Below are positions 8,897 to 20,732 of a stretch of 64,000 bases of DNA, one piece after another (position 1 is the first letter of the stretch; the number at the start of each line of letters is the position of its first letter). Both the position numbers and the translations under genes were made by a program. This DNA is from Lacisediminimonas profundi (GTDB lineage Bacteria > Pseudomonadota > Gammaproteobacteria > Burkholderiales > Burkholderiaceae_D): the NCBI RefSeq assembly GCF_008831265.1, contig NZ_VTTH01000002.1, forward strand, positions 124,001-188,000, given 5' to 3'. The notes under the pieces are model-generated. The model was not told the origin of the DNA. It searched no databases and saw only the letters and a program-made list of their open reading frames with translations.

Positions 8897-11746
8897 TCAG
8901 CCCGTGTTGCGCAGCCCGGCAGCGACGCCGTTGATCGACAAATGGATTCCCCGGTACACCCGCGGTTCGCCCTGGTCCTGTCCGGCAGCGGCTGCCCGGC
9001 TGCGCTTGATCAGTTCGACCTGCAGGTGATTCAGCGGGTCAAGGTAGGCCAGCCGGTTCTTGATCGACTGCGCCAGCAGCGGGTTGGATGCCAACCGTTC
9101 CTTCTGGCCGGTGATCAGCGTCAGGCAGGCAAGCGTCTGCTGGTGCTCGGTGGCGATGCGCTTGAATATCTTCTGGCGCAGCTTGCGGTCGCGCACCAGG
9201 CCGGCGTAGCGGGATGCGACGGCCAGGTCGGTCTTGGCCAGCACCATGTCCATGTTCGCAATCAGCGCGGCAAAGAACGGCCACTCGCGCAGCATGGCGC
9301 GCAGCAGTGCCGCCCGTTTGCTGCGCCCCGATGGGCTGCCTTCGTCCAGCCATTCGGAGACGGCGGCGCCGAAGCCATACCAACCCGGCAGCAGCAGCCG
9401 GCACTGGCCCCAGGAGAAACCCCAGGGAATTGCGCGCAAATCTTCGATGCGGCGGGTTGATTTCCGGCTGGCCGGACGCGACCCGATGTTGAGCAGCGCA
9501 ATCTCGGCGATCGGCGTCGAGTCGAAAAAATAGTCCGCAAATCCAGGCGTGTCGTACACCAGGTCGCGATAGGCGGCATATGCCCTGGCTGACAAGTCGG
9601 CCATCACCTGTTCGAACTGTTTCAGGCGTTTTTCAGCGCCGGCGTGTTCGCTGCCCGGCAGCAGGCTGGCTTCCAGCGTTGCCGCGACCAGCAGTTCAAG
9701 GTTGCGGCGGCCAATTTCGGGGTTGGCATATTTGGACGCAATGATTTCGCCCTGTTCGGTGACCCGGATCTGCCCGTTCACGGTGCCCGGCGGCTGCGCC
9801 AGGATGGCGTCGTAGCTGGGGCCGCCGCCGCGTCCGACCGTGCCGCCCCGGCCATGGAACAGGCGCATGCGCACGCCTGCCTCGTCGAACACCTTGACCA
9901 GCCCCAGTTCCGCCCGGTACAGCTCCCAGTTGGACGTCAGGAAGCCGCCGTCCTTGTTGGAGTCGGAATAGCCGAGCATCACTTCCTGCAGTTCGCGGCC
10001 GGCGCGAATGACGCGGCGAACCAGTGGAATGGCGATGAAGGCACGCATGATCTGCGCTGCCTGCCGCAGGTCGGGTATGGTCTCGAACAGGGGGATTACC
10101 ATCAGGTCGCAGGCAGGAACGCCGTCGGCCTGCCCCAAGCGGAACAAGCCAGCCTCCTTTTGCAGCACCAGCACTTCGAGCAGGTCCGATACCGATTCGG
10201 TGTGGGAAATTATGTAGTTGCGCACCGCGCGCTCGCCGTAGCGTGCCCGCATCTCGCGCGCGCAGCTGAATATCGCCAACTCGCTGGCGGTTTCGGCGGA
10301 ATAGTCAAGCCAGGGCGAGACCAGCAGCCGCGGTTGCGCCAGTTCATCCAGCAGCAGGGTGATTTTTTCGTCTTCGCCCAGTGCGGCGTAATTCGCTTCG
10401 GCGCCTGCGCGGGCGAACAGCTCCGCCAGCACCCGTTCATGCACGTCCGAGCTTTGCCGCAGGTCCAGCGACGCCAGGTGGAAACCAAAGATGTCGACTG
10501 CGCGCCGCAAACCTGACAGACGTGGCTTGACCAGCGAGGCGCCATGGTTGGCATTGAGCGAATCGACCAGTACCTGAAGGTCCGCACTGAATTCCTCCGG
10601 ACTGGAATAGGGGGCGGACGGCGCGACTTCGCGCCGCAGGATATGTCCTGCGCCAAGCGCGCGCGCGGTTGCCGCCAGCCGCGCATAGAGCCCGGTCAGC
10701 GCGCGCCGATACGGTTCGTCGGCGCGGTGCGGTGAATCATCCGGCGAGCGGCTGGCCAGTTCTTTCAGCTGGTCGCTGACATCGACCAGTTGTGTCGACA
10801 GCGAAAGCTCCGCGCCCAGCGCATGCACTTCCTCCAGGTAGTGATCGAGTACGGTACTGGCCTGGCGCGACAGGGCCAGCCGCATCGTGTCGGCGTTCAC
10901 ATTGGGATTGCCGTCGCGGTCGCCGCCGATCCAGCTGCCCATTTGCAGGAAGGCCTGGGTCAGCGGCAGGCGTGCCGCGCGCTGGCCGAAATGGGCGGCC
11001 AGGCCGGTTTCGATGTCGTCGTAGAGCGCCGGCAGTTCCTGCAGGAAGGTGATGCGATACCAGGACAGCGCGTTCTCGATCTCGTCCGCCACCGTCAGGC
11101 GGGAATACCGCAACATGCGCGTCTGCCACAGGGTCGTGATGCGGGCGCGCAGCTGGGCCTCGTTGTCGGCCAGTTCGCGTGGCGTCATTGGCAACTCGCG
11201 CGCAGCGAGCAGGCGGGCGATCGCGTGTTCTGCATCCAGCGTGCTCTTGCGCTGCACTTCGGTCGGATGGGCGGTCAGCACGGGCGACAGCAAGGCTTCG
11301 TCAAAGAACTTCCTGACCTTGCTGCTGCCGGTGGTCGACTGCCCGATCCGGGCCAGCGCGCTGGCCAGCGTGCCGCGCTGCGGGGCTGCGCCGGCCAGCA
11401 GTTCGGCACGGCGGCTGCGGTTGTGATGCTGGTCTTCGGCAATGTTGGCAAGATGCGAAAAGTAGGAGAAGGCGCGCACCACCGAAGCGGTCTGCTCCTG
11501 GCTCAGCTTCTTCAGCAGCTTGTCGAGTTCGGCTGCAGCCTGCGGCTCGGCGTCGCGGCGAAAGCGCACCGCGGTCTGCCGTATGGTCTCGACCACGCCG
11601 AACACCTGCTCGCCTTCCTGTTCGCGCAATACCTCGCCGAGCAGGCGGCCGAGCAGGCGAATGTCATGTTTGAGTTGCTCGTCCTTGCCCGGACGTGGCC
11701 GGGAGCGTTTGGGGGAGGTCTTGCTGGCAGCGGATGGCGTGGGCAT
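8897..11746 (-). CDS. ppc: Phosphoenolpyruvate carboxylase
   Basis: About 949 residues from the ATG at 11746; an in-frame ATG at 11797 adds 17 residues with no better ribosome site. It carboxylates PEP with bicarbonate to oxaloacetate, refilling the TCA cycle. Signatures are intact: [10 protein letters not shown] (catalytic His), [26 protein letters not shown] (PEP binding), [13 protein letters not shown], and the invariant C-terminus LRNTG. The Arg-rich first 25 residues are poorly conserved. It is divergent from hemC. Confidence 0.97.
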   Translation of the reverse strand: MPTPSAASKTSPKRSRPRPGKDEQLKHDIRLLGRLLGEVLREQEGEQVFGVVETIRQTAVRFRRDAEPQAAAELDKLLKKLSQEQTASVVRAFSYFSHLANIAEDQHHNRSRRAELLAGAAPQRGTLASALARIGQSTTGSSKVRKFFDEALLSPVLTAHPTEVQRKSTLDAEHAIARLLAARELPMTPRELADNEAQLRARITTLWQTRMLRYSRLTVADEIENALSWYRITFLQELPALYDDIETGLAAHFGQRAARLPLTQAFLQMGSWIGGDRDGNPNVNADTMRLALSRQASTVLDHYLEEVHALGAELSLSTQLVDVSDQLKELASRSPDDSPHRADEPYRRALTGLYARLAATARALGAGHILRREVAPSAPYSSPEEFSADLQVLVDSLNANHGASLVKPRLSGLRRAVDIFGFHLASLDLRQSSDVHERVLAELFARAGAEANYAALGEDEKITLLLDELAQPRLLVSPWLDYSAETASELAIFSCAREMRARYGERAVRNYIISHTESVSDLLEVLVLQKEAGLFRLGQADGVPACDLMVIPLFETIPDLRQAAQIMRAFIAIPLVRRVIRAGRELQEVMLGYSDSNKDGGFLTSNWELYRAELGLVKVFDEAGVRMRLFHGRGGTVGRGGGPSYDAILAQPPGTVNGQIRVTEQGEIIASKYANPEIGRRNLELLVAATLEASLLPGSEHAGAEKRLKQFEQVMADLSARAYAAYRDLVYDTPGFADYFFDSTPIAEIALLNIGSRPASRKSTRRIEDLRAIPWGFSWGQCRLLLPGWYGFGAAVSEWLDEGSPSGRSKRAALLRAMLREWPFFAALIANMDMVLAKTDLAVASRYAGLVRDRKLRQKIFKRIATEHQQTLACLTLITGQKERLASNPLLAQSIKNRLAYLDPLNHLQVELIKRSRAAAAGQDQGEPRVYRGIHLSINGVAAGLRNTG

Positions 11747-11905
11747 ATAGGATGCAGGCAGAGTGGAAATCAGGTCAAAAGCAGCCCGCGCCAGCATGAG
11801 GCGGCGCAGGGCTGCATGTTAGAATCGTGGGTACCAAGAGCTGACGACGCGTCCGAGTGGCGAGTCCGAAAAGCCGATCCCGAGCATCCATCTAAAGAGT
11901 CTGTC

Positions 11906-12859
11906 TTGAAACAAGCGTTTTCCGGAAACCTGGTCATTGCCTCCCGCGAGAGCCGGCTGGCAATGTGGCAGGCTGAACATGTGCGCGCTCGTCTGCGCCA
12001 ATTATATCCGCTGGCCAGCGTGGAAATTCTCGGAATGACCACCCGCGGCGACCAGATACTGGATCGCACGCTGTCCAAGGTGGGCGGCAAGGGCCTGTTC
12101 GTCAAGGAACTGGAAGTCGCCATGTCCGAGGGACGTGCCGACCTGGCGGTGCACTCGCTCAAGGACGTGCCGATGGAACTGCCCGACAGTTTCTGCCTGG
12201 CAGCCGTGCTCGAGCGCGAAGATCCGCGCGACGCCTTCGTTTCCAGCCAGTTTGCTTCGCTGGCCGAACTGCCGCCCGGCTCCGTGGTCGGCACCAGCAG
12301 CCTGCGCCGCCAGGCGCTGATCGCTGCGCGCTATCCCCAATTGATCGTCCGGCCGCTGCGCGGCAACCTCGATACCCGGCTGGGCAAGCTCGACCGCGGC
12401 GAATACGCGGCGATCATCCTCGCCGCAGCAGGTTTGAAGCGGCTCGGTATTCCCGAGCGCATTCGCAGCCTGCTTGACCCGGATGAGAGCCTGCCGGCGC
12501 CCGGGCAGGGCGCGATGGCGATCGAAGTGGTGTCCGGACGGCCTGAGTTGCTCGACCTGCTGGCACCGTTGAACCACGCCCCGACCTGGGCTGCAGTGAC
12601 TGCCGAGCGTGCCCTGTCGCGCGCCTTCGGTGGCAGTTGCCAGATTCCGCTGGCTGCCTTTGCCATACCCGTCGGCGAGGCCGGACTGCGCCTGCGCGGC
12701 ATGGTCGCGATGCCGGACGGCAGCCGTGTTGCCAGCGCCGAAGTGAGCGGACCGGCAAGCGAGCCCGAGCAGCTCGGGCTGCGCTTGGCCGACGCGCTGC
12801 GCGAGCGAGATGCCGATGGCATCCTTGCTGCTTGCCGAACCGATGGCACCGATGCCTGA
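11906..12859 (+). CDS. hemC: Porphobilinogen deaminase (hydroxymethylbilane synthase)
   Basis: Polymerises four porphobilinogens to hydroxymethylbilane. The TTG at 11906 gives 317 residues, close to the family's roughly 310, after an AAAGAG element; the frame is also open from an ATG at 11816, which would add a 30-residue non-conserved leader. Motifs: [73 protein letters not shown] and [11 protein letters not shown], with the Cys that carries the dipyrromethane cofactor. First gene of hemC-hemD-hemX-hemY. Confidence 0.95.
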   Translation: MKQAFSGNLVIASRESRLAMWQAEHVRARLRQLYPLASVEILGMTTRGDQILDRTLSKVGGKGLFVKELEVAMSEGRADLAVHSLKDVPMELPDSFCLAAVLEREDPRDAFVSSQFASLAELPPGSVVGTSSLRRQALIAARYPQLIVRPLRGNLDTRLGKLDRGEYAAIILAAAGLKRLGIPERIRSLLDPDESLPAPGQGAMAIEVVSGRPELLDLLAPLNHAPTWAAVTAERALSRAFGGSCQIPLAAFAIPVGEAGLRLRGMVAMPDGSRVASAEVSGPASEPEQLGLRLADALRERDADGILAACRTDGTDA

Positions 12860-13613
12860 GCCGGTTGTCATCACCCGCCCGTTGCAGCAGGCGGAAGCAT
12901 TCGCCCGCCAGGTCCGCGTGACCGGGCGCGAGGCCGTGGTTTTCCCGCTGCTCAATATCCTGCCGCTGGAGGACGACGCGCTGCTCAGGGCGGCACTGTC
13001 CAGGCTGGAAGAATATGCATTGATCGCCTTCGTCAGCCCGAATGCGATTGACGCCGCATTCCGCTGCCGGGCGCAATGGCCGCACGGCCTGACTATCGGT
13101 GTGGTCGGCGAGGGCAGCCGCAAGGCGCTGGCGGCACACGGCGTGGACGAACGAACTGCCACCATCGTCAGCCCGAAGAATCCGGAACGTTCCGATTCCG
13201 AAACGCTGCTGGCACAACTTGACCTTGCCGCATTGCGCGGACGGCGGGCGCTTATCATCCGCGGTGAAAGCGGACGCGAACTGCTGGCCGATTCGCTGCG
13301 CACGGCTGGCGTCGAAGTCGAGCAGGTGGCTGCCTACCGGCGCACTGCGCCGGTGCTGGACGCCGCCCGATCGGCCATGCTCAACCGCATGATCGACAGC
13401 GAAGCCATCTGGGTGGTCACCAGTTCCGAAGCATTGCGCAACCTGGTTTCCATGGCGGGCGCGTTGCAGCGCCCGGACGGCACGGCTACCTTGCTGCAGC
13501 GCCGGCTGCTGGTGCCGCATAGCCGGATAGAGGATACTGCCCGGCAACTGGGTTTCATGCACATAGAACGCACTGGTTCAGGCGACGAACAGATGCTTGC
13601 CAAGTTACAATGA
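12852..13613 (+). CDS. hemD: Uroporphyrinogen-III synthase
   Basis: About 253 residues from the ATG at 12852, which overlaps the hemC stop; in-frame ATGs at 12843 and 12810 are alternatives. It cyclises hydroxymethylbilane with inversion of ring D. The family is weakly conserved in sequence but the pattern fits: [14 protein letters not shown] at the start, [54 protein letters not shown] and [12 protein letters not shown]. Position between hemC and hemX supports it. It overlaps hemX by four bases (ATGA). Confidence 0.92.
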   Translation: MPEPVVITRPLQQAEAFARQVRVTGREAVVFPLLNILPLEDDALLRAALSRLEEYALIAFVSPNAIDAAFRCRAQWPHGLTIGVVGEGSRKALAAHGVDERTATIVSPKNPERSDSETLLAQLDLAALRGRRALIIRGESGRELLADSLRTAGVEVEQVAAYRRTAPVLDAARSAMLNRMIDSEAIWVVTSSEALRNLVSMAGALQRPDGTATLLQRRLLVPHSRIEDTARQLGFMHIERTGSGDEQMLAKLQ

Positions 13614-14719
13614 CGCTAATGGAAGAGACTCCCATCACCCCTGCACCACCTCCCGCCACCGCCGGAACCGGCCGTGGCGCTTCTGGCTTGCGCCTGGCGC
13701 AGCCGTGGATCCGGCGCTCCGTCGTACTGGTGCCATTGGTCCTGCTCGTGCTCATCGCGCTGGCCTGGTGGAGCGCCCACCGCGAGTTGCGCGATCTGCG
13801 GCGCGATACCGCCCAGCGGCTGCAGGCAGGCGACTCGATCAACAGCGAGACCAAGGTCGCAGTGCGTTCGGCGCAGGAAACCGTCAAGGAACTCCAGGCC
13901 AAGGTGAACGTGCTGGAGAGCAAGCAGGCAGAATCGCAGGCGCAGCAACTGGCGCTGGACCAGCTCTACCAGGAGCTGGCACGCAATCGCGACGAATGGG
14001 CGCTGGCTGAAATCGAGCAGGTCCTGTCAACTGCAAGCCAGCAGCTGCAACTGGCCGGCAACGTCCGTGGCGCCCTGATTGCGCTGCAGAATGCGGACAG
14101 CCGCCTGTCGCGTTCCGACAAGCCGCAATTCATCACCATCCGCCGCGCGCTTGCCCGCGACATGGAAAAGCTCAAGGCACTGCCGGTGGTGGACATGACC
14201 GGCCTTGCGCTGCGCCTGGACAGCATCATTGCCCAGATCGACAGCATGCCGCTCCTGTCCGACGAGAAGCCGGCGCTGCCCGCCACCCAGCCGCGCAACG
14301 CCGCTCGGGCCGCGGCCGGCAAGACTGCGCGCACCGGTTGGCTGGCCACCGTGGAAGACACCTGGTACAGCTGGTCCACTGAGATGTGGAACGAGGTGCG
14401 GCAACTGATCCGGGTACGCAACGTCGAGACTTCCGACGCGCTGCTGCTGTCGCCGACCCAAGCTTACTACGCACGCGAGAACCTCAAGCTGCGCCTGCTC
14501 AACGCCCGCCTGGCACTGCTGTCGCGTAACGAATCCGCTTTCCGCAGCGACCTGCTCGCCGCCCAGGATGTGATTGCGCGCTACTTTGACACCCGTGCGC
14601 GCCAGACCCAGACCACGCAGGCGCTGCTCAAGCAGGTACAGGCCAGCAACTTGTCGATCGAGATGCCGACGCTGAACGAAAGCCTCGGCGCGGTGCGCAA
14701 CTTCAAGGTCAAACCGTAA
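13610..14719 (+). CDS. hemX: HemX-like membrane-anchored protein of the haem operon
   Basis: 369 residues: Pro/Ala-rich cytoplasmic N-terminus, one membrane helix (about residues 40-58, SVVLVPLVLLVLIALAWW), a long coiled coil (about 65-125) and a soluble C-terminal domain containing WSTEMWNEVRQLIRVRNV. This matches the HemX family, often mislabelled as uroporphyrin-III C-methyltransferase; no SAM-binding methyltransferase motif is present. Its role is poorly defined, probably scaffolding haem synthesis at the membrane. Overlaps hemD and lies 4 bp before hemY. Confidence 0.88.
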   Translation: MTLMEETPITPAPPPATAGTGRGASGLRLAQPWIRRSVVLVPLVLLVLIALAWWSAHRELRDLRRDTAQRLQAGDSINSETKVAVRSAQETVKELQAKVNVLESKQAESQAQQLALDQLYQELARNRDEWALAEIEQVLSTASQQLQLAGNVRGALIALQNADSRLSRSDKPQFITIRRALARDMEKLKALPVVDMTGLALRLDSIIAQIDSMPLLSDEKPALPATQPRNAARAAAGKTARTGWLATVEDTWYSWSTEMWNEVRQLIRVRNVETSDALLLSPTQAYYARENLKLRLLNARLALLSRNESAFRSDLLAAQDVIARYFDTRARQTQTTQALLKQVQASNLSIEMPTLNESLGAVRNFKVKP

Positions 14720-14723
14720 CGCC

Positions 14724-15920
14724 ATGCGGATATTCCTCTGGTTACTTGGCTTGTTTGCGGCGGCGATCGGGCTGGCCGTACTGGCGCGCTTCAATGCCGG
14801 CAATGTCGTCTTCTTCTACCCGCCGTGGCGGGTGGACCTGTCGCTGAATTTCTTCATCGTGATTGCGGTGCTGCTGTTTTTCACGCTGTTTACGGTGATC
14901 CGGGCGCTACGTAGCGCCCAGCGCATGCCGCAGCGGGTTGCACAGTACCGGCGCGACAAGCGTGACCGGGAAGCCAACCAGGCCTTGCGCGAGTCGCTCA
15001 AGTCACTGTTCGAAGGCCGTTTTGGCCAGGCAGAAAAAGCAGCGTCGCGAGCAGCGTCGGTGGACGACAACTCCGGCGTTGCCGCGCTGGTTGCGGCGCG
15101 CGCCGCCCACCGCCTCGGGCAGCTGGAGCGGCGGCAGCAGTGGCTGGCAAAGGCATCGGAGGACGATTCCCTGCGCACAGCGCGGCTAATGACTGAAATC
15201 GAACTGCTGGTCGACGAGCACCATCCGGAAGAAGCGCTGGACGCCGTTCGTGAACTCAACAGTTCCGGCATTCGCCACATCCACGCGCTGCGGCTGGCGC
15301 TGAAAGCCAACCAGGCGGCCAAGAACTGGCCGGAAGTCCTGCGGCTGGTGCGCAGTCTCGACAAGAACAATGCAATCCATCCTGCGCTTTCGCAGCGCCT
15401 GCGCGAGCTCGCCTACGAAAACCTGCTGACCGATGCCAGCCATGATCCGGAATCGATCCGCCGGGTCTGGTTCGCGCTGCCGGCAGAGGACAGGATGCGT
15501 CCATCGATCGCCGTGCGCGGTGCGCGCGCATTCGTCAGCCGCGGCCTGCATGAAGAGGCATCCGCCCTCATTGAAAAAGCGCTGGCGCTGGAATGGGATG
15601 AACGGTTGGTGCGTGTCTGGCGTACCGCCGGCGGGCAGCAGGGCACGCCCTTGCTGCTCGGACAAATCGAACGCTGCGAGAAGTTGTTGCAACAACATCC
15701 GACCGATCCCGACCTGGCACTGACACTCGGGACCTTCTGCCTGCGGCAGAAATTGTGGGGCAGGGCGCAGCGCTGCCTGGAAATGGCGCTGTCGGATTCA
15801 ACCGAGCCGGAAACGGTCCGGGAAGCGCATCTGAAGCTGGCACAACTGCATGAGGCGCTGCAGGATCAGGAGAAGGCGGCATCGCATTACCGGTCGAGCG
15901 CGCTGGCTAGTATTTTGTAG
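14724..15920 (+). CDS. hemY: HemY-like TPR membrane protein
   Basis: 398 residues: two N-terminal membrane helices (RIFLWLLGLFAAAIGLAVLA; LNFFIVIAVLLFFTLFTVI) followed by TPR-like helical repeats (for example LFEGRFGQAEKAASRAASV and ALSRRLRELA-like segments). This is the proteobacterial HemY family, the partner of HemX, and not protoporphyrinogen oxidase, which shares the gene name in Bacillus. Last gene of the hem operon, 4 bp after hemX. Confidence 0.9.
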   Translation: MRIFLWLLGLFAAAIGLAVLARFNAGNVVFFYPPWRVDLSLNFFIVIAVLLFFTLFTVIRALRSAQRMPQRVAQYRRDKRDREANQALRESLKSLFEGRFGQAEKAASRAASVDDNSGVAALVAARAAHRLGQLERRQQWLAKASEDDSLRTARLMTEIELLVDEHHPEEALDAVRELNSSGIRHIHALRLALKANQAAKNWPEVLRLVRSLDKNNAIHPALSQRLRELAYENLLTDASHDPESIRRVWFALPAEDRMRPSIAVRGARAFVSRGLHEEASALIEKALALEWDERLVRVWRTAGGQQGTPLLLGQIERCEKLLQQHPTDPDLALTLGTFCLRQKLWGRAQRCLEMALSDSTEPETVREAHLKLAQLHEALQDQEKAASHYRSSALASIL

Positions 15921-15958
15921 GGTCCATTACTCACATCCTGATTTGTTGCGTAGACCTG

Positions 15959-15998
15959 CGCACGCCAGGAATGCTCCCTCCCTTGCAATGGGAGGGAG
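15959..15998. repeat. Dispersed hairpin repeat, copy A
   Basis: A 40-bp element starting CGCACGCCAGGAATG with inverted arms CTCCCTCCC (15974-15982) and GGGAGGGAG (15990-15998). The same arrangement with about 80% identity recurs at 20733-20772. It lies downstream of hemY, where it could also shape the transcript end; no T-run follows. Confidence 0.65.
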
Positions 15999-16106
15999 TC
16001 ATAAGGTCGATTCGCCTTACACGCTCTTGCTACGCGCCAAAAGACCAGCTTTCCCCCGTTCCGCCCCGCGTTCCCGATCTTGCCCAGCATAATTTCCGCG
16101 CAAGCC

Positions 16107-16136
16107 TTGGGCTGATTTCGCCTGAACCTTTATAAT
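16107..16136 (+). promoter_or_regulatory. Candidate sigma-70 promoter of ppa
   Basis: TTGGGC (16107-16112), an 18-bp spacer and a perfect TATAAT (16131-16136), 40 bases upstream of the ppa start codon. Read directly from the sequence; not tested. Confidence 0.6.
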
Positions 16137-16176
16137 CTCGTGTTCCCCGGTTTTTTTTCTCTATCAAGAAGGCATC

Positions 16177-16725
16177 ATGAGTCTCAATCGAGTCCCCTCC
16201 GGCCGCGACCTGCCGAACGACTTCAACGTCATCATCGAAATTCCGATGAACGCCGATCCGATCAAGTACGAAGTGGACAAGGATTCCGGCGCGATTTTCG
16301 TCGACCGTTTCATGGGCACGGCAATGCACTATCCGTGCAACTACGGCTACATTCCGAACACCGTGGCCGATGATGGCGATCCGGTCGATGTGCTGGTCAT
16401 TACCCCATTCCCGTTGATTCCCGGCGTCGTTGTGCGATGCCGCCCGATCGGCGTGCTGAAGATGACCGATGAAGCCGGCGGCGATGCGAAAGTACTGGCC
16501 GTGCCGGTCGACAAGGTCCTGTCGATCTACACCCAGTGGCAAAAGCCGGAAGACCTGAACGACCTGCGCTTGCAGCAGATCCAGCATTTCTTCGAACATT
16601 ACAAGGATCTGGAGCCCGGCAAGTGGGTCAAGGTCGAAGGCTGGTTTGGTCCGGAAGATGCAAAAGAAGAAATCATGACTGGTGTCACCCGGTATGCGGC
16701 AGAGGCCAGCAAGTCGGATGCCTGA
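16177..16725 (+). CDS. ppa: Inorganic pyrophosphatase (family I)
   Basis: 182 residues, normal for soluble family-I pyrophosphatase, which hydrolyses PPi to two phosphates and so drives biosynthetic reactions. Visible motifs: [16 protein letters not shown] (active-site Glu and Lys), [13 protein letters not shown], and the signature [10 protein letters not shown] carrying the metal-binding Asp residues. A monocistronic unit: own promoter upstream, strong terminator downstream. Confidence 0.96.
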   Translation: MSLNRVPSGRDLPNDFNVIIEIPMNADPIKYEVDKDSGAIFVDRFMGTAMHYPCNYGYIPNTVADDGDPVDVLVITPFPLIPGVVVRCRPIGVLKMTDEAGGDAKVLAVPVDKVLSIYTQWQKPEDLNDLRLQQIQHFFEHYKDLEPGKWVKVEGWFGPEDAKEEIMTGVTRYAAEASKSDA

Positions 16726-16740
16726 TAGCAGCATGTAGTA

Positions 16741-16773
16741 AAAAGAAAAGCGCACTCCGGTGCGCTTTTTTTT
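16741..16773. terminator. Bidirectional terminator between ppa and the acetyltransferase gene
   Basis: An A-rich run, AGCGCAC, loop TCCG, GTGCGCT, then a T-run. It can stop transcription of both convergent genes. Confidence 0.92.
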
Positions 16774-16778
16774 CTCCC

Positions 16779-17879
16779 TCAAGCCGCCGGCCGCGTCTCC
16801 GCAAACGGGTTACGTTCGTTCAACTCGTCAATGTAGTTCTCCATGCCACTGTTCTCGCGGGCCAGGAAGCGTTCGATCGCATCCGAAAACGCAGGGTGCG
16901 CCAGCCAGTGCGCCGACCAGGTCGTCTCCGGCAAGAAGCCGCGCGCCATCTTGTGCTCCCCCTGTGCGCCACCCTCGAACGAGCCGATCCGGTTTGCAAT
17001 GCAGAATTCCAGCGGCTGATAGTAGGCCGTCTCGAAATGCAGGCAGGGGTGGTGTTCAAGCGCTCCCCAGTAGCGTCCGTACAGTTTCTGCGCGTCATGC
17101 ACTACCAGCGACGACGCGATCGGCAGCCCGTCCCGCTCAGCGACGACCAGCAGCAGGTTTTCCGGCATGGCTGCACCGATGCGCAGGAAAAAATCCAGGT
17201 TGAGGTAGGGCGTGGAACGATGCTCCCGATAGGTGCGGTCATAGCAACGCTTGAAAAATTGCCAGTCGGCTTCGGTCGCTTCCACGCCGCGCAACTGGCG
17301 CATGACAATGCCGGCTTCGGACACCTTGCGCCGTTCGGCCCGGATGTTCTTGCGCTTCTTCTGCTGCATGGTGGAGAGGAACTGCTCGAAGTCGCCGTAG
17401 CCTTCGTTCTGCCAGTGGAACTGCACGCCGCGGCGTAACATGAAGCCGGCCGCTTCCAGCGTCCTTGCCTCGTCCTGCGGCGGATACAGGATGTGGGTGG
17501 ATGACAGGCCGTTTGCTTCCTGCAACTCGCGCAGCGCCTGCACCAGGGCGGCGCGCGCCCCGGCGTCGCGCGCCAGCAGCCGGGCGCCGGTGACAGGCGT
17601 GAACGGGATGGCGGACAGCAGCTTGGGGTAATACTCCAGCCCGTTGCGTTGGTAGGCGTCCGCCCAGGCCCAGTCGAACACATACTCGCCGTAGGAATGA
17701 TCCTTGACGTAGAGCGGCAGGGCAGCAGCCAGGCTGTCGCTTTCCCACAGGGTCAGGTATTGCGGGGTCCAGCCGGTGTCCTTGCATGCGCTGCCGGATT
17801 CGTGCAGCGCGTGCAGGAATGCGAAGGAAAGGAATGGATTGCGCTCGGCCTGGGCGGATACCAGTGAGTCCCAGGCCAC
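16779..17879 (-). CDS. FemAB/GNAT-like acetyltransferase family protein (DUF482)
   Basis: 366 residues from a GTG at 17879. The sequence ([18 protein letters not shown] near the start, [69 protein letters not shown]) matches the DUF482/COG3146 group with a FemAB-like GNAT fold; biochemical role unknown. The frame stays open upstream for about 40 codons and encodes a family-like lead-in ([18 protein letters not shown]) but contains no ATG, GTG or TTG, so the true start may be the GTG (slightly short protein) or a rare initiation codon. Confidence 0.85.
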   Translation of the reverse strand: MAWDSLVSAQAERNPFLSFAFLHALHESGSACKDTGWTPQYLTLWESDSLAAALPLYVKDHSYGEYVFDWAWADAYQRNGLEYYPKLLSAIPFTPVTGARLLARDAGARAALVQALRELQEANGLSSTHILYPPQDEARTLEAAGFMLRRGVQFHWQNEGYGDFEQFLSTMQQKKRKNIRAERRKVSEAGIVMRQLRGVEATEADWQFFKRCYDRTYREHRSTPYLNLDFFLRIGAAMPENLLLVVAERDGLPIASSLVVHDAQKLYGRYWGALEHHPCLHFETAYYQPLEFCIANRIGSFEGGAQGEHKMARGFLPETTWSAHWLAHPAFSDAIERFLARENSGMENYIDELNERNPFAETRPAA

Positions 17880-18010
17880 TTGGCCACATTCCGCAAGGGA
17901 AGAAATGATGCGCGTGCGATAATTCAGGATCTGCCTCTTTCTGCTGTTAACACCCGCCGGGAATCTGTTGCTGCGGCTTCATTCTACGGAAAATGCGTCG
18001 ATGCGTTTGT

Positions 18011-18044
18011 GGCAGCTCGTGGCAGCTCGTGGCAGGTTGCGACA
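18011..18044. repeat. Short tandem repeat upstream of nadE
   Basis: GGCAGCTCGT occurs twice in tandem (18011-18030) followed by related GGCAGGTTGC and GACAGCTTGC units. It lies in the 282-bp gap between the divergent acetyltransferase gene and nadE; nothing else is recognised in that gap. Confidence 0.5.
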
Positions 18045-18161
18045 GCTTGCGGCCGGTGGCGACGCCGCCGCCCGGGACCGGCGCTTCCAGGCGCTGGCTG
18101 CATCACCGCAATGGCGACGAGTCACATGGTTCTGGACATGAAACCGAATTCTGAGGTGAAG

Positions 18162-20249
18162 ATGGGCCGTCAATTTTTCAACATCCATACGCATGGATTT
18201 GCCCGCGTCGCCGTGGGCGTTCCGCTTTGCCGTGTGGCTGATCCGGCGTCCAATGCAGCCGAAACCATCGCGCTGGCGCAGCAAGCTGCTGGCAAGGGTG
18301 CGGCGTTGATCGCTTTCCCGGAACTGGGCCTGTCCGCCTACACCTGCGACGACCTGTTCCACCAGGGCGCCTTGCTCGATGCCAGCGTGGATGCGCTGGC
18401 GTCCGTCGTTGCCGCCTCCAGGAGCTTGCCGCTGGCGATGATCGTCGGACTGCCGCTGCGCGTGGACCACCTGCTGTTCAATTGTGCTGCCGTGGTCGCT
18501 GGCGGCAAGATCCATGGCGTGGTCCCGAAAAGCTACCTGCCGAATTACGGCGAATTCTACGAAGCGCGTCAGTTCAATCCGGCCGAAAACGCGGTGACCA
18601 CCGAGATCAAGCTGCTGGGGCAGAGCGTTCCATTCGGCGCCCGGCTTTTGTTCGAACTGGCCAACTTGCCGTTGTTCCGGTTCCATGTGGAGATCTGCGA
18701 GGATTTGTGGGTGCCGATCCCGCCGTCTTCCTTTGCCGCGCTGGCCGGCGCCACGGTGCTGGTCAATCTGTCGGCATCCAATGTCCTTGTCGGCAAGGCA
18801 GGTTACCGCCACCAGCTTGTGTCGCAGCAGTCGGCACGCTGCCTGTCAGCCTACCTGTATTCGTCAGCCGGCAACGGCGAGTCCACCACCGACATGGCAT
18901 GGGACGGACAAGCGCTGATCTGCGAGAACGGCGAGCTGCTGGCCGAGTCGGCGCGGTTTGCCGGTGCGTCGCACCTGGTGTTCGCCGACATCGACCTGGA
19001 ACGGCTTTCGCGTGAGCGGATGCGCATGACCACCTTCGGCAGTTCGGTGCGCCGGCATGCCGCGGAGGTGGCCGCATTCCGGGTGGTTTCCTTCGAGCTC
19101 GATCTGCAGGTGGACGATCCGCTGCCGCTGGTGCGCAAGGTCGAACGCTTCCCCTATGTGCCGGCCGATCGCGGGCGCCGCAACGAGCGCTGCGAGGAGG
19201 TCTACAACATACAAGTGCAGGCGCTGGCGCAGCGGCTGTCGGCATCCGGCATGTCGAAGGTGGTGATTGGCGTCTCCGGCGGGCTGGATTCCACCCACGC
19301 GCTGCTGGTCTGCGCCAAGGCGATGGACCGCCTGCGGCTGCCGCGCACGAATATCATCGGCATCACCATGCCCGGTTTCGCTACCAGTGACCGGACCCTG
19401 CTCCAGGCCAGGCAGCTGATGCAGATCGTCGGCTGCTCGGCGAGCGAAATCGACATACGGCCCAGCTGCCTGCAGATGCTGGAAGACATCGGGCATCCGT
19501 ACTCGGCTGGGCAGGAACACTACGACGTCACCTTCGAAAATGTGCAGGCAGGGGAACGCACCAGCCACCTGTTCCGGATGGCCAACCTGCATCATGGCAT
19601 CGTGATCGGCACCGGCGACCTGAGCGAACTGGCGCTGGGATGGTGCACCTATGGCGTGGGTGACCACATGTCCCACTACAGCGTCAATGCCAGCGTGCCC
19701 AAGACCCTGATTGCGCACCTGGTGCGCTGGGTGGCGGAGACCGGCCAGATCGGGACCTCGGGTTCGGACGTGCTGCTCGCCGTGCTGGGCACCGACATCA
19801 GCCCGGAACTGGTTCCGCGCAAGTCGGGTCAGGCGGGTGATGGGGGTGACTCGGGTGAGGCAAATGACGCTCCGGACCAGAAAACCGAAAGCGTGATCGG
19901 GCCCTACGAGTTGCAGGACTTCAATCTGTATTACACGCTGCGCTTCGGCTTCGCGCCGTCCAAGGTCGCGTTCCTGTCGTTTTGCGCCTGGGGCGACCGG
20001 GACGCCGGCCTGTGGCCCGAGGAAGCGCATGTCGCGCGCAACGAATATAGTCTGTCGGATATCAAGCGCAATCTCAGGATTTTTCTGTATCGGTTTTTCA
20101 AGACCAGCCAGTTCAAGCGTTCTTGCGTCCCCAACAGCCCCAAGGTGGGCTCGGGCGGCTCATTGTCTCCACGCGGAGACTGGCGCGCGCCCAGCGATTC
20201 CGAGGCCGTGGTGTGGATGGACGACCTGAACAACATCCCGGAGCAATGA
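18162..20249 (+). CDS. nadE: Glutamine-dependent NAD+ synthase
   Basis: 695 residues from the ATG at 18162, placed by a GAGGTGAAG ribosome site and the family start [14 protein letters not shown]; the frame is open much further upstream but is not family-like. The N-terminal nitrilase-type glutaminase has FPELGLSAY (Glu), [13 protein letters not shown] (Lys) and EICEDLW (Cys). The C-terminal synthetase has the PP-loop GVSGGLDST and [12 protein letters not shown]. It makes NAD+ from deamido-NAD+ using glutamine. A Gly/Asp-rich linker (about residues 555-580) looks like a lineage insertion. glnB follows. Confidence 0.95.
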   Translation: MGRQFFNIHTHGFARVAVGVPLCRVADPASNAAETIALAQQAAGKGAALIAFPELGLSAYTCDDLFHQGALLDASVDALASVVAASRSLPLAMIVGLPLRVDHLLFNCAAVVAGGKIHGVVPKSYLPNYGEFYEARQFNPAENAVTTEIKLLGQSVPFGARLLFELANLPLFRFHVEICEDLWVPIPPSSFAALAGATVLVNLSASNVLVGKAGYRHQLVSQQSARCLSAYLYSSAGNGESTTDMAWDGQALICENGELLAESARFAGASHLVFADIDLERLSRERMRMTTFGSSVRRHAAEVAAFRVVSFELDLQVDDPLPLVRKVERFPYVPADRGRRNERCEEVYNIQVQALAQRLSASGMSKVVIGVSGGLDSTHALLVCAKAMDRLRLPRTNIIGITMPGFATSDRTLLQARQLMQIVGCSASEIDIRPSCLQMLEDIGHPYSAGQEHYDVTFENVQAGERTSHLFRMANLHHGIVIGTGDLSELALGWCTYGVGDHMSHYSVNASVPKTLIAHLVRWVAETGQIGTSGSDVLLAVLGTDISPELVPRKSGQAGDGGDSGEANDAPDQKTESVIGPYELQDFNLYYTLRFGFAPSKVAFLSFCAWGDRDAGLWPEEAHVARNEYSLSDIKRNLRIFLYRFFKTSQFKRSCVPNSPKVGSGGSLSPRGDWRAPSDSEAVVWMDDLNNIPEQ

Positions 20250-20315
20250 GGGCAGGCCCGCCGGCCTGGCTGACATTCGGGAATGCATGGTCATTGACGG
20301 TATACTCTCTACTGA

Positions 20316-20690
<375 letters not shown>

Positions 20691-20732
20691 TCAGGCGGCG
20701 TTACCCGCAACCTGATCCATGGCGGTAACCAA

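Noticed and set aside
10790-11815. A long plus-strand open frame upstream of and in frame with hemC
   Set aside because: It is antisense to ppc, which carries all its signatures; hemC similarity begins only near 11918. It is open by base composition.
17880-18161. N-terminal 94-codon extension of nadE
   Set aside because: Arg/Ala-rich and not family-like; the GAGGTGAAG site and the FFNIHTHGF start place translation at 18162.
20294-20306. TTGACG next to TATACT as a glnB promoter
   Set aside because: The two hexamers are one base apart and cannot form a single promoter; no properly spaced partner was found for either.
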